Assembly: GCA_014706385.1 (NCBI GenBank)
Contig: JACGZH010000003.1
Coordinates: forward strand, 1,133,501-1,197,500
Reading direction: 5' to 3'
Source of the DNA: Phaffia rhodozyma
Lineage: Eukaryota; Basidiomycota; Tremellomycetes; Cystofilobasidiales; Mrakiaceae
DNA: 64,000 nt
Shown here: piece by piece, positions 1 through 12,162 of the stretch
Position numbering within the stretch: position 1 is the stretch's first letter
Layout: each line of letters starts with the position of its first letter
The notes under the pieces: generated by a model
The model's input: the letters and a program-made list of their open reading frames with translations, nothing else
Database searches by the model: none
What the model was told of the DNA's origin: nothing
Made by a program: the position numbers and the translations under genes

Positions 1-982
1 TGGGAAAGAACGAGAACGAGAACGAAATCGGGCTTATGAAAAAACGAGAAGGAGGGAGGACGAGGGTGAGGATGAGGATGAGGACGATTGGTTCAACCGG
101 TCGAAATCTTCCAAACCATCGACTTCTGCCGCCAACGGAATCAGCATCAAGGGAAAGTCGAGAGATAAAGAGAACCGATCGGAAAAGAGAGATCGAAAAT
201 CGGATCGAAGCCATCGAGACCGAGACGACGACCGGCATTCGAGTAACCACACTAACATTAGCTCTCGACGAGTCAAAGACCGATCCGAGAAGAGGGAAAA
301 GAAGAAGAGAAGGAAGTCCAAGGACGGCCCGGAATCAGATGATTCCCCCCGGCCTTACGTCAGTGGCGGAACCGGTACAGAACTAGAAGCAGAATATCTC
401 CAAGAAAACCCGCCGTACAGTCGAAAATCTGGCGGGGGCTCATCTGCATCCTCAACAGGTCTAAAACGAGGGTTCTCCTTCAAGTTCAACGCTGGAAATG
501 ACTTACAGTCGACTCCTGCTTCTGGAATTCAGCCTTCCATCTTGAGACGGATGGGAATGGATTCCCCGCAAGCTCCATCTTCACCTTCTGCTTCGAATTC
601 GTCTGGTTCAGGACCTGATAAGAGCAAGTACGGGTCATTAAAGTCCAAAGGTGGAGGAGGAGACAGTTTGAGCTCGAGCTCAATGAAGAAATCCGAGCGG
701 AGAGATGCTGCTCGGAAAGACAGAGAGCGAGATGACGGGGTGAAGGCGATGCTCGATAGGTTCAACGGGAAAGGCAGAATGGACTATCTGGACTCGCCTG
801 ATAGGAGACCGAGAGGTGAAGGAACAGGCGGGGGAGCCGGGACGCCTACGACAGGACGATCGAAGTGTAAGCATATATTCTTGCTGCTGAAGTCGAGTTG
901 ATTCCTTGGATGGACGAGGATCTGATCGGTTTCTCTTCCTCTGTGTTTTCCATCTTTCTCAGATGCTGGCGGATATCGGTAG
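1..982 (+). CDS. Arg/Ser-rich protein of unknown function, C-terminal part
   Basis: Partial gene whose 5' end lies outside the window. The open frame runs from base 2; exons are 2-866 and 963-982, separated by a 96-nt intron (GTAAGC donor, CTCAG acceptor), giving about 294 residues and a TAG stop at 980-982. The first third is highly charged, an acidic stretch followed by Arg/Asp/Ser-rich sequence like RS-type nuclear proteins. The middle is Ser/Gly-rich with a more ordered patch (RGFSFKFNAG), and the tail is Arg/Gly-rich. I recognise no family or catalytic motif. The composition suggests a nuclear or RNA-associated protein, but that is inference. If the last intron is not spliced, the frame stops at 901. 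It converges on the kinase gene. Confidence 0.6.
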
Positions 983-1388
983 TAAAGATTCTTCATCCAG
1001 AGAAAAGCTGTAGATACGATCATGCGTTGTCTTCACGTTGATACACATGTACGCCCAGGATCACAAACGAATGGAGAGGTCACTAGCGGAGCATGATACG
1101 CTCGCGATGAATACAAACACGAACGATCGCGTCATATGGCAGGTATCATTCAACAAAACAAGAGGAGAAACGAGGTAAATTATAGAGACAACATGATCGA
1201 GGAGCATATGAGAAGCAGACAGGCACAAAGGCCAAAGAAAGACAAACAAAACAAGAGTACTGAAGAAAAGAAGGTGTCCACGAAGAGTTAAAGCTAAAGC
1301 CAGAAGACTAGGCAAGTTGTTGATATAATGTAGCAAGGATGTATATAGCTTGACCTGAGAGGACAGGACACTGATGAATACAGAGGAT
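983..1388. other. convergent 3' intergenic region
   Basis: About 400 bases between the stops of the Arg/Ser-rich gene (+) and the kinase gene (-). They hold the 3' untranslated regions of both. I see no credible gene, RNA or repeat here. Confidence 0.6.
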
Positions 1389-4300
1389 TTAGTACGCCGT
1401 CGAGGGAGCATCGACAGGTTGGCAGCTCGTCTATTTCAACCCGCACAAGAATTAAGCGAACCCAAAAAGACAGACCACCATTCAACATTCAGGAAAAGAA
1501 CAGAATCGATATCATGTGTAGGTATATGAACGTACAGTTTTGTTGATAGAGCATTTTATATGAACGACTTGTTTACAGTCGTCACAACACATGAACGGTC
1601 TAGAAGGCTTTACTTTCTGATGAATACCAAATCCCAAAATCATCAGCAGATAACTCCAAAAACAGTTAGTTCGAATGGGGACAGGGGGAAAATAAAGGTG
1701 CGAGGAGGCAACGAACAATCTTGCAAACTCCACATTTGAGCTTTCCGGCATGTCCGCCTTCTGTAACGGCGCCCAATCTACTCGAATCAAAGGTTGTACT
1801 TCCTGCGCTTGACAAGCCACTTCCCATCGATCCTGCCAGACCGTTCGAGAACCAGTTGCCCCATCCGATCAGCCCTGTCACGGGCGCGATCTTTCCGTTC
1901 AAGCTTGGTTTGATCAACGTGAACCGATGGGTCATTGTTGATTTCTTTTGCACTTGAGTCTGGCCTTGTGCTGAGTGTGGTTTAGATCCTGAAGTTGAAC
2001 TAGTAGAAGGTCGTCCATGAGAGTCGAGTTGTCGAACACGAGCAAGCAGATCTACCGCCCGGATCTTGGATGGATACGTTTCTGAAATAGACGTAGGCAC
2101 ATCAGGAGGTGAAAAGGCATCGGATTCGATCGAGGGAGTAAACGCGTAGCCTCTTGTAGGGGAGGCATGCACAGGGGGAGGGGAGGCCGCTTGGTCAACT
2201 AGATGCGCAGCCTCAACGGGAGGAGGTGTGATTGGAATTTCACTAGGTATGTTGATCAAGCTCGTCAGCTTTGGATCCACCGTTATTCGTTCACGAATAG
2301 TCAACGTAGAACCCGATTCATGATTTTCCCAGGCTGGGGTCGATGATCGAGGCAGGATGATGGTAGCTGTGTTATTCTCGTCTAGGTCAGGACCATCAAA
2401 CTGGAATGAAAGGTTGGAGGGAACTGAAGGAGTGTAGATCGCTACATCGGAGAGCAAGTGTTGATAACCTGCAAGTTCTGAAAACTATCATTAACTACGT
2501 TCCTTTTTCCTTTTGAGGCAGACCAGGAAAAAGAAACGAACCCATTGTTTCATTCGCATCCTCGTAGACCGATGGATTACCACCTTCCTTCCCTTCATCA
2601 TCTCCAACAATTCTCGGCACAACCGGGTCATTTCCCCACTTGGCTTTTTTCCGCGCGCCCCCTTCTCTTACTTTCTCTCCGTCAATAATGTCGTGTGCGT
2701 TATCTTTCGGTCTGAGATGATCGCGTCCCAGATCTTTCAAGATGTCCTTCAAATTTTCTTGATCCATATCCCCGTCTTCATCTTCCGTCGAACCGTCCTC
2801 CTCGCGTCCAGCTCTTTGCGTGCGTGAAGTACTCGGCTTATGTCCGGACGAAGTAGAGTGTTTAAGTTCTTTCCCGATCTCTTGACCGAAGGAAGGAATT
2901 CGTTTGTTCGCATTTGACTTGTGTCTAGGTACAAGTTTCAGAGAACCAACGTGCTCGACTTCCTTCTCTCTGGAGAGGACATCAAGCTCAATCACACGGA
3001 GTCTACGGAGAACTTCTTCCATCTTGGGTCGACATTTTGGCTAATGTAGAAGAGTTCAAAACTGAGTGCGCGCTCTTCCCATAAATATAATAGATAGTGG
3101 TAAGTCTGTACTCACCTCTACAGTTGCACATTCCAAGGCAAGATCGATGAATGCCTCCGGACATCCAGGCGAAGCCAGATCTCTGACTTCATCAATGTCC
3201 AACTCGAATGTCGGCATAGTTCGCTTGAATGTGTTGCTGTCTACTAATCGACGAGACAAAATTTCGCAGAACTGGGGGACAAGACACGGATGATCGTTTG
3301 TAAATCATAAACTGCGCTCATGATAAAATAGAAAAGAGAGACTAAAGACGTACGATGATCCCTAGAGAGTATCTATTGAACTCGGTATATCAGGAAAAAA
3401 TATCAGCCAAAAGGTATCCTCTAAGCGCAAAATGAAAAGAAAGATCCCTACACGTCTGTGGGCAGGTCAAATCTAGCTCCCATTAAGATCTCAGGGGACT
3501 ATCAAAGAAGAAAGGTTTCGTAGAAGTGAGTTGTCGAGCATGTTTGTCCGCCTGCAGTCTCTCAAAGCATTGAAAAGGGCGTACCATCTGATTTTGTGTA
3601 TCAGCCAAAACATCAGATCCACATCAGTCAAGACCACAAAGTACGTGTACGTATAAATTAAATCAGAAAGAATGCAGCGATGAGACACGAGGACCAGTTT
3701 TCGACTTACGTAGCCGTCTGTTCCACAATAACTCATTCTCTTCATTTCATCCTCATTTCTCGCTACTATTCTTGCAAAACCTGATTGTGAAAGTATAGAC
3801 GTTTGGTGAGCATATTCATCAGAGGAATATGAAAGCAACACAAGTTACGTTCAGCTTTTCACTTTGCTGGCTGACTACATGACGAGACAGACTCAAGAGA
3901 CGAACCGAAATCGGTCATTTTGATCCGCTTGTTTGCAGTTATCAAAAGGTTCTCTCCTTTCAGATCCCGATGTATGCACTACAAAGTAGAGATGAGCACA
4001 ACATGGATTAAGAATTTCATCAGGATCAGCTAGTCATCTCGGGCATGCAGGAGAGAACAATCAAGTCTGACCTTTCGAGCGTGTAGATAGGCGAGCGCCC
4101 TGGCTATATCGGTAGCGAAGCTGATCCGAAGCCTCCATGGAAAATCAGGGTATGTGCGCTTGTCCCAGATGTAAGATCGAAGGTTGCCTTTATTCATAGA
4201 CCACAGATCAGATAGCCCGGCCAGGGCATGAAGGACAGAAAGAAAAAGAGCAGAAAAAGATAGTGGAGTGATACTGACCGTTCTCGATACATTCAGAGAT

Positions 4301-5110
4301 GATACTATAACCAAGAGCGCGAAAGGAAAAGAATGGAAGCCAACCTCAGTACACCAAGTAACGTAGAGAAGGCCACAACATCAGGGCCAGAATAGATATC
4401 AGGCAAACGAACAAAGTCCGACCGTCCGGAGGCGGAGCTCTCGACAAGCCCAAATACTGACGTTTCAACAACGAATCCGATGTTAGTGAGTGCGTTTAGT
4501 CCAAGGCGAATGATAGATGTTGTATGACGATGAACCAACCTGCACAACATTTGGGTGCCTTGCTTCTCTGTAAGAGGCTTGACGGATCATGAACACCGAC
4601 TGGTCAACAAGTCCAATCTTCGGAGATTCTCTTCCTGATTCGTCTTATCCTATTCCCTTCTTTGAAATCTACGGACGAACCTCATAATCCTCCACTCTCT
4701 TTCAAAGTACTTGGCAACTTCATAATCGGTCAAAGGCAGGACCTGGAACACCAGATCGAAACGTCAGCTAAGGAAACCCTTCCTGTTTATAGGAAAAGAT
4801 TGTGGAACCGGCAAAAGGTCCGATGGACCAACCTCTTTGATGGCGATATCAACTCCCAAGTATGTGCCTGTTGGCCAAGTGTACACGAGATTCGAGGCGA
4901 TCGGTTTTGTTATGAGATAATTTCGAATATCCGAAGGTTAGGAAGAAACCAAGAGGGGCTACGAAAACAAGCAGACAAGCCATCTGCATCTACGAGAACT
5001 TCACACATGGCTGTCCTTGACCACATACCTCTGAAGACTACTCCGAAACTACCCTGACCGAGTTTTTCTCCCCATATGATTTGGTCGTAAGGAATAGCGT
5101 CCCATTCCAT
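1389..5110 (-). CDS. TKL-type (LIMK-like) protein kinase with C-terminal C1-like zinc finger
   Basis: Predicted Ser/Thr or dual-specificity kinase, 714 aa from 17 exons: 5029-5110, 4833-4867, 4681-4742, 4540-4567, 4413-4456, 4279-4304, 4072-4187, 3906-3978, 3710-3780, 3585-3587, 3452-3498, 3354-3372, 3116-3271, 2542-3040, 1717-2477, 1536-1616, 1389-1430 (2145 nt). Seen after splicing: glycine loop GQGSFGVVFRG, Lys in DIAIKEV, RHPNVVQYLGL, catalytic HRDLKGEN, DFG, P+1 loop CGTDGYMSPE and subdomain XI RPKMEEVLRRL. The kinase domain covers about residues 8-285. A long Ser/Pro-rich linker follows, and the last about 45 residues give CGVC...CDDCKQVVHIKC then Cys after 7 residues, the C-x2-C-x4-H-x2-C-x7-C pattern of C1 fingers; the usual leading His is not obvious. 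The 3-nt exon and the two 3' introns are the least certain parts. Confidence 0.88.
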
Positions 5111-5585
5111 GATTGCACAAGTCGAGCAGACGGAAAAAGAGGAAAGGACAGGGAATAAGGGAGGGAAGAGGCCGCGGAAGACGTATGGACGAGTGATGGT
5201 CAGTGGCTACAAGCGAGAAACAAACAGAAAGAGTGGAATTAAAAGGAGGAGAGAGAAGAAGATCAGCAAGCAAAGGGCGCAAAGAAAAACAAAGGGGAGG
5301 TGAAGAGAGAGGAAGAAGAAGAAGAAGGGCGCGGTTCCTGTTTCGGTCAGCAAGCGAAATCACATCTTGGTGAGTACAAAGGCAGGAGTCTTTCTGTGGG
5401 ATCAGGCTAGTTTGCGTTCGCCAAGTCAGACGATGTTTGTCTGAAGAGGCATCTGTTAGTTCGTTGTGGATGTCTCGATCTCGGCTGGTCAATCTCGACA
5501 GGCGTAGAGGTGAAAGCAGGAATAAATAACCCATGTTTGAACTCTAGTAGTGTTGACTCCATAAACTCATTCGCCAATGAAACCT
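5111..5585. promoter_or_regulatory. kinase upstream region
   Basis: 475 bases between the kinase ATG and the stop of the small membrane-protein gene, both on the minus strand. The stretch from about 5130 to 5330 is almost all purine on the plus strand, so it is CT-rich on the coding strand, as is common in fungal promoters and 5' leaders. No defined binding site was recognised. Confidence 0.45.
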
Positions 5586-6189
5586 TTACTTCTTTCCACC
5601 CTTCCATTTCTTCCCTGGCAGTCCGCCGGTAGCCGTCTTCTTCTTCTGAATTCCTTCTGGCAACCACTCGTCCTCCCACGTCTTCTCTTCTGACTTTACG
5701 GCCGACGCGTAAGATGTTCCAGTCGAGGTCGAAGTTGATGACGGAGCGGGAACATCTGACTGGTAGAGATGTCGGTGATCAACCTCGACGATCTGTCGAC
5801 CCGGGTTTGGGTTCTCGACATATGCCTTTCGAACCGAGGTGAGGAATCCTGGAGCATTTCGTCCGAGCTAAGAGACGCGTACGGTGAAAAGTGAGCCTGA
5901 CTGAGGCGCGATAGGATACTGGGCAAGAAAGGAGAGAAAAGAAAGGAAAAAAAAACACATACCCCTCGGGATTCCGGTCGAAAATATCTATTGTTGACCC
6001 ATCGGACGGCAACTCCAGCTATTCCAGCGATGAACACATAAATGAAGAGTCTATCTTGGCAAGGAAGACGGTGTGTTTCAGTGCCGAGTGGGAGCAAGGC
6101 AGAACTGCCGAAGGAGAGAGAACTTACGAGGGAAGATCGCTGAACAGACTAGCTGGGAATGGAAGGACTTCCTGCTCTTTGACAGTCAT
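5586..6189 (-). CDS. small single-pass membrane protein, hypothetical
   Basis: Three exons (6128-6189, 5963-6050, 5586-5867; 432 nt) encode 143 aa. Introns are 77 and 95 nt with GTAAGT and GTATGT donors. Residues about 20-37 form one hydrophobic segment (LFIYVFIAGIAGVAVRW), so the protein has a short N-terminal tail and a longer C-terminal part. That part carries NPGRQIVEVDHRHLY, a Ser/Thr-rich linker, WEDEWLPEGI and a very basic end (KKWKGGKK). The lysine-rich tail suggests an ER or other endomembrane protein with a cytosolic C terminus, but I recognise no family. The start is the first ATG of the frame. It is divergent from the PRMT1 gene and could share its promoter. Confidence 0.75.
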
Positions 6190-6512
6190 GATGAGAACAG
6201 AAGATGCTGGTAGTGTATCTGATGATGGTGGTCGTATGTAAGGTGATGCTGGACGATGTTTCAGACGGAATAGGTCTTGCGAGTGCCAGCAGCCAGAGAC
6301 GAACCGGCATATGAACCTGAATGAACCGGACCGGTTTGCTTATGTAAGAACTCTTCTTTATATTTTTTATTTCTTAATTTTTTCTTTAATTTTTTTCTTT
6401 TTTTTTTCTTTTTTCTTCAATCTTTTTCATAGACCTTCCTTGACCACCACCACCACTACCCTTTCCTTCTTTCCCTTCACCTTCTCCCTTTCTCTTTGTC
6501 CCTAGATTCACC
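6190..6512. promoter_or_regulatory. divergent promoter, small membrane protein / HMT1
   Basis: 323 bases between two divergent start codons. From about 6350 to 6505 the plus strand is a long pyrimidine tract running up to the HMT1 start context (CACCATGG), typical of highly expressed fungal genes. No specific factor site could be assigned. Confidence 0.5.
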
Positions 6513-8682
<2,170 letters not shown>

Positions 8683-9027
8683 TCTTCATATTCAATCTTA
8701 CCTTCCCGTCCCCGGAAAGGTCGTAAATATTCTGAATTCAAACATTTGAAATCCCTTGCCTCTCTATCTTCTCATCGCTATCGGCAATCGCATCGACATC
8801 AACCATCGGGTCTTCTTTCTGTCCCTTCACTCTTTCTTCTTTCTTTCTTTGGGTTCATTCGAATAAATGTATACTTTGATTGATACTTTCTCTCGATGAA
8901 ACGGAATTTGATTCTTTTCCATCCTCATCCTTTCTACTTCATTGCCCTTCTTGTCTTTTCTTTTTTGTTTTTGTTTGTTTGGTCCTACATGGATATAGGT
9001 ATTAAGGCCCTCCCCCAAAACCCTTTC

Positions 9028-9060
<33 letters not shown>

Positions 9061-9553
9061 TTCTCCCGATTGTTTCTCCCCTTAAAAAAAGATGTTCGTT
9101 GTCTTGACTACCCCCATCTCATCCACGCGTGCTATTAGATTTTTCTTTCTTTCGTCTCCTTGTCTCTTGTCTCTTTTCCTTGCCGTTGCCATTGTGACCG
9201 TTGGAAAGGGAAGACATCAAAGATCAAGATCAAGTTCAGATATTAAGAGAGAAAGAACGACTAAGCAGAAGAACAATAAGAGGTGGGTGAAAAAAACAAA
9301 AAGAGAGGAGAGAAAAGAAAGAGACAACAAAAAACAGAAACGAAAGCTCTCTTGGACCCAAGGAGGTGGAAACAAGTCAAGAAGAATCAAAAAGAAAGAA
9401 AAGGAAAGAACGATTCATGGTTTTATTCAGTCCCCTCCCGACTGCTCCCTCTCCCTCGAATATCAACGGAAATCACACGGGGTGAAAACAATGGCCTTCG
9501 TGCGCTCTGTACGTCTCCAGACATCCTCTTCCCGGCTTGCAAACGAATCTAAT
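8683..9553. other. convergent 3' region HMT1 / QCR2
   Basis: 871 bases between two facing stop codons. They contain a CT-rich 3' leader, the 32-base C homopolymer listed separately, and a purine-rich stretch at about 9230-9420. Open frames here are low-complexity and unsupported. Confidence 0.55.
9029..9060. repeat. poly(C) homopolymer, 32 bases
   Basis: An uninterrupted run of 32 C on the plus strand in the HMT1 3' flank. Such a run is prone to slippage and to sequencing or assembly length error, so its true length should be treated as uncertain. Confidence 0.95.
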
Positions 9554-11613
9554 TTAGTTGAAACCGAGCTCATCCTAGATACGATTTCCAGATAAACAGA
9601 TAAGGATCCGAAAGGGCTCTTGTCAGAAGAGTGATCAACGGATACACAGTCAAGATGAGATGTAGACAAGGATCTTACAGCAAAGGCCATCTGGCTTAGT
9701 CGAGCCACAGAGACCACAGCAGGCTTGTTCTTGGTGAACCCCTTGAACGCCTGTGTCACATAGAGATCGGATGAAAGCAAGAAAGACAGGCCCAGCAGAT
9801 AAGCTTCTGATACACAACGAACCAACAGGCACCCACCCACACACACACCCTGTCACAAACAGTCACAAGCAGAGAGAGACCGAAACGAACCTTGGCGACA
9901 GATGCAGGGGTGACAGCATCAAGAGCCTTGAACTGCTGCTCGAGCGTGGCAACCTTACCGGTGAACACCTCGGCAGCCACCAACTCGACCGCTCCCACCG
10001 TCGTCTCCGCCTTCGAGGCCAGCTCAAACTTGGCCCGGGCGATGGCCCCGTCGAGCGTCTTCTTGTCGACCTTGCCCTCAGACACCTGCTTGACGATCTC
10101 GGCGACCTTCTTGCCAACCTCGGTCAGCCGCTTGCTTCCCTCGGCCTCGACCACGATGGCGAGCACGGAGGCATCAGTGTACGACTGGACAAACGCCTGG
10201 GCGGTCGAGCCCTCGACGGCCGACGCAGCCTCCAACAACGGAGCAGACCCAGACGACCACTTGAGCGCAGAGCCAGAGCCAAGCAGGTGGGGGATCACCA
10301 AGCCCTCGGCAGAGGGCGCACCGGCCGAGCCATAAGCAACCACAAGGGACGGCTTCGCCTCGGGCAGAGTGTGCAGATCGATCGCCACTCGCTCCTCCCC
10401 ACCGTTGAACGTCTCGGTCTTGACGGCAGGAAGGGCACCGGCCTTGTTTGCAGCCGCCTGCTCCTGGAGCGCGATCGAGAGCTCCTCACCAAAGTACGGC
10501 TCGGCCAGCTTCTTGAGCGTCTCGTGCTCGATCCCAGTTCCGATCAGCGCAATCTCGTCCTGAACGGCACCGTTGAAGAGCGCCTTGACGTCGGCAAGCA
10601 CCACCGGCTCGGCGTTCGACACGTAGAGCGAGTTGCCCAACCCAGATCGGAACAACCGTCGGTGGGCATACTCGACAGCGAGCGTCGACGGCGAAGAAGC
10701 CACCTGGACGGCCTCCTGGGCAGAGATCGGCACGGCCGACTCGTTGAGCTCGTGAAGCTGAAGCTTCGGGAAGAGCGTGGTGGAGAGCATCTTGAGGAAA
10801 AAGTCCCTGTAGGTCGGTCGAAAGCACTCATGGTCAGCGTTCGCCGTGCTCCTTGCGTCTCCTCACGCCCCATCCCAAGCCCACACACAAGCGATCCGAC
10901 CGAGAAGAAAGGACACGACAACGCAGACACCAAACAGCGACAACAAAGACACAAGACACTCACTCGTCACCCTTGAGGAACTCGGCAGTCAAGAAGAGGT
11001 GCTCCCGAGTGAGCGTGGTGGAGAGGACACCACCGAGCTGCTCGGTACCTCGGACGATGCTCAGAGCGGACGACGACTTGTTGCTCTGTTCTCGGTCATC
11101 GTGGTGTCACACCGTGGGCGTACAAGAAAGCCGGGACGACAAACGACCGAGGAAACAACGGAAGGAGGCGACGAAAGAAAAGGACGAAAGCAGAGGACGA
11201 AAGCAAGAAAGCAAGAAGAAAAGAACAGAGAGCAAAGAAGATGATCAGTAAAAGCTCAATCGATCGACCCGTTTTTTTCTCTCCTCTCTATCTCACTCTC
11301 TCCGTCTTGTCCATCCCCCTCCTACTAGACTCCGCCACCCGGATCACTCCTCCCAGTAGACCAGGCCGTCAGAAAGAGAACGAGACCACCCAAGACACAC
11401 CTTGAACTGGAAGTTCTTGAGAACGTTGGCCGCTCCGACAGCAGACTCGTACCTCGATCCGGCCTTGAGGACAAGGGTGAGCGAAGCGGTGGACGAGCCG
11501 TTCTGGACGGAGGCGAGCTTGACCTTGGGAGAAAGCTCAGAGACGGTCGCGATGGACCTTCGTCCGAGGGAGGACGCGACCTTGGCGGAAACCGATCTAG
11601 ACTGGGCAAACAT
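9554..11613 (-). CDS. QCR2: ubiquinol-cytochrome c reductase core protein 2
   Basis: Core subunit 2 of respiratory complex III on the matrix side of the inner mitochondrial membrane; M16 peptidase-like but non-catalytic. Five exons: 11401-11613, 10964-11085, 9891-10806, 9679-9750, 9554-9574 (1344 nt, 447 aa). The N terminus MFAQSRSVSAKVASSLGRR has no acidic residue and is rich in Arg/Ser, a good mitochondrial presequence. Family landmarks are SALSIVRGTEQLGG, LTREHLFLTAEFLKG and the C-terminal end MAFADELGFN. The zinc motif HxxEH of active processing peptidases is not present where expected, which favours Qcr2 over MPP. The last exon is only 21 nt. Intron 1 is 315 nt, long for this window. Confidence 0.94.
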
Positions 11614-12162
11614 GGAGAGATTGAGAGAGGAGGATGAGAGGATGAATGAACGAGTTGATGTAAACGGGCGGCAGACAGAGAAAAAAGAGAAATGGCGGCG
11701 TGCTCATTGGATCAACCTGTTCTGAATCTGAGCTCAACCTGGTCCAAGACTGGCATCAATTTTCAACAATGTGTGTCTGTGCTTCCACCACTTATCATCG
11801 GCGCTGTTGGTGATGAAGACATGCGTATTGTGTCCATTGTGTAAGAGAAGTATATTAAGAAAAGACAGACGAAGGCAAACGAAGCCGATGGCCCGAAAGA
11901 GAAAAAGAAAGTTGATAGATATGAAAGTCGACTAGGGTCGATGTATGTGAAGAAAACTGAAACAATACAACTCAAAAGAAAACTGATCGAAGGAGAAGGA
12001 ACAAATTACCCGAACGTCGTTCGTGTGAAGAGACGAGGGGGGAAGAACGGCCACGCACGACAAGAACGAGGGATGCGAAAGAGAAGACGACAAGAGAAAC
12101 GAAACGACAAGAAACCCGACACGATGCTAAAGGATGCGAGAAAAGAGAAAAACCACTTTGAT
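11614..12162. promoter_or_regulatory. QCR2 upstream region
   Basis: 549 bases between the QCR2 ATG and the glutamine synthetase stop, both on the minus strand. The part near 11960-12160 is purine-rich and probably the GS 3' untranslated region. No specific element was recognised. Confidence 0.45.

Noticed and set aside
9092..9595. 167-codon plus-strand open frame after HMT1
   Set aside because: Very Lys/Arg-rich because of purine-rich DNA; it overlaps the QCR2 3' end.
9753..10976. 407-codon plus-strand open frame
   Set aside because: It is antisense to the large QCR2 exon. The translation is Arg/Leu-rich low complexity, and the minus strand carries clear Qcr2 motifs.
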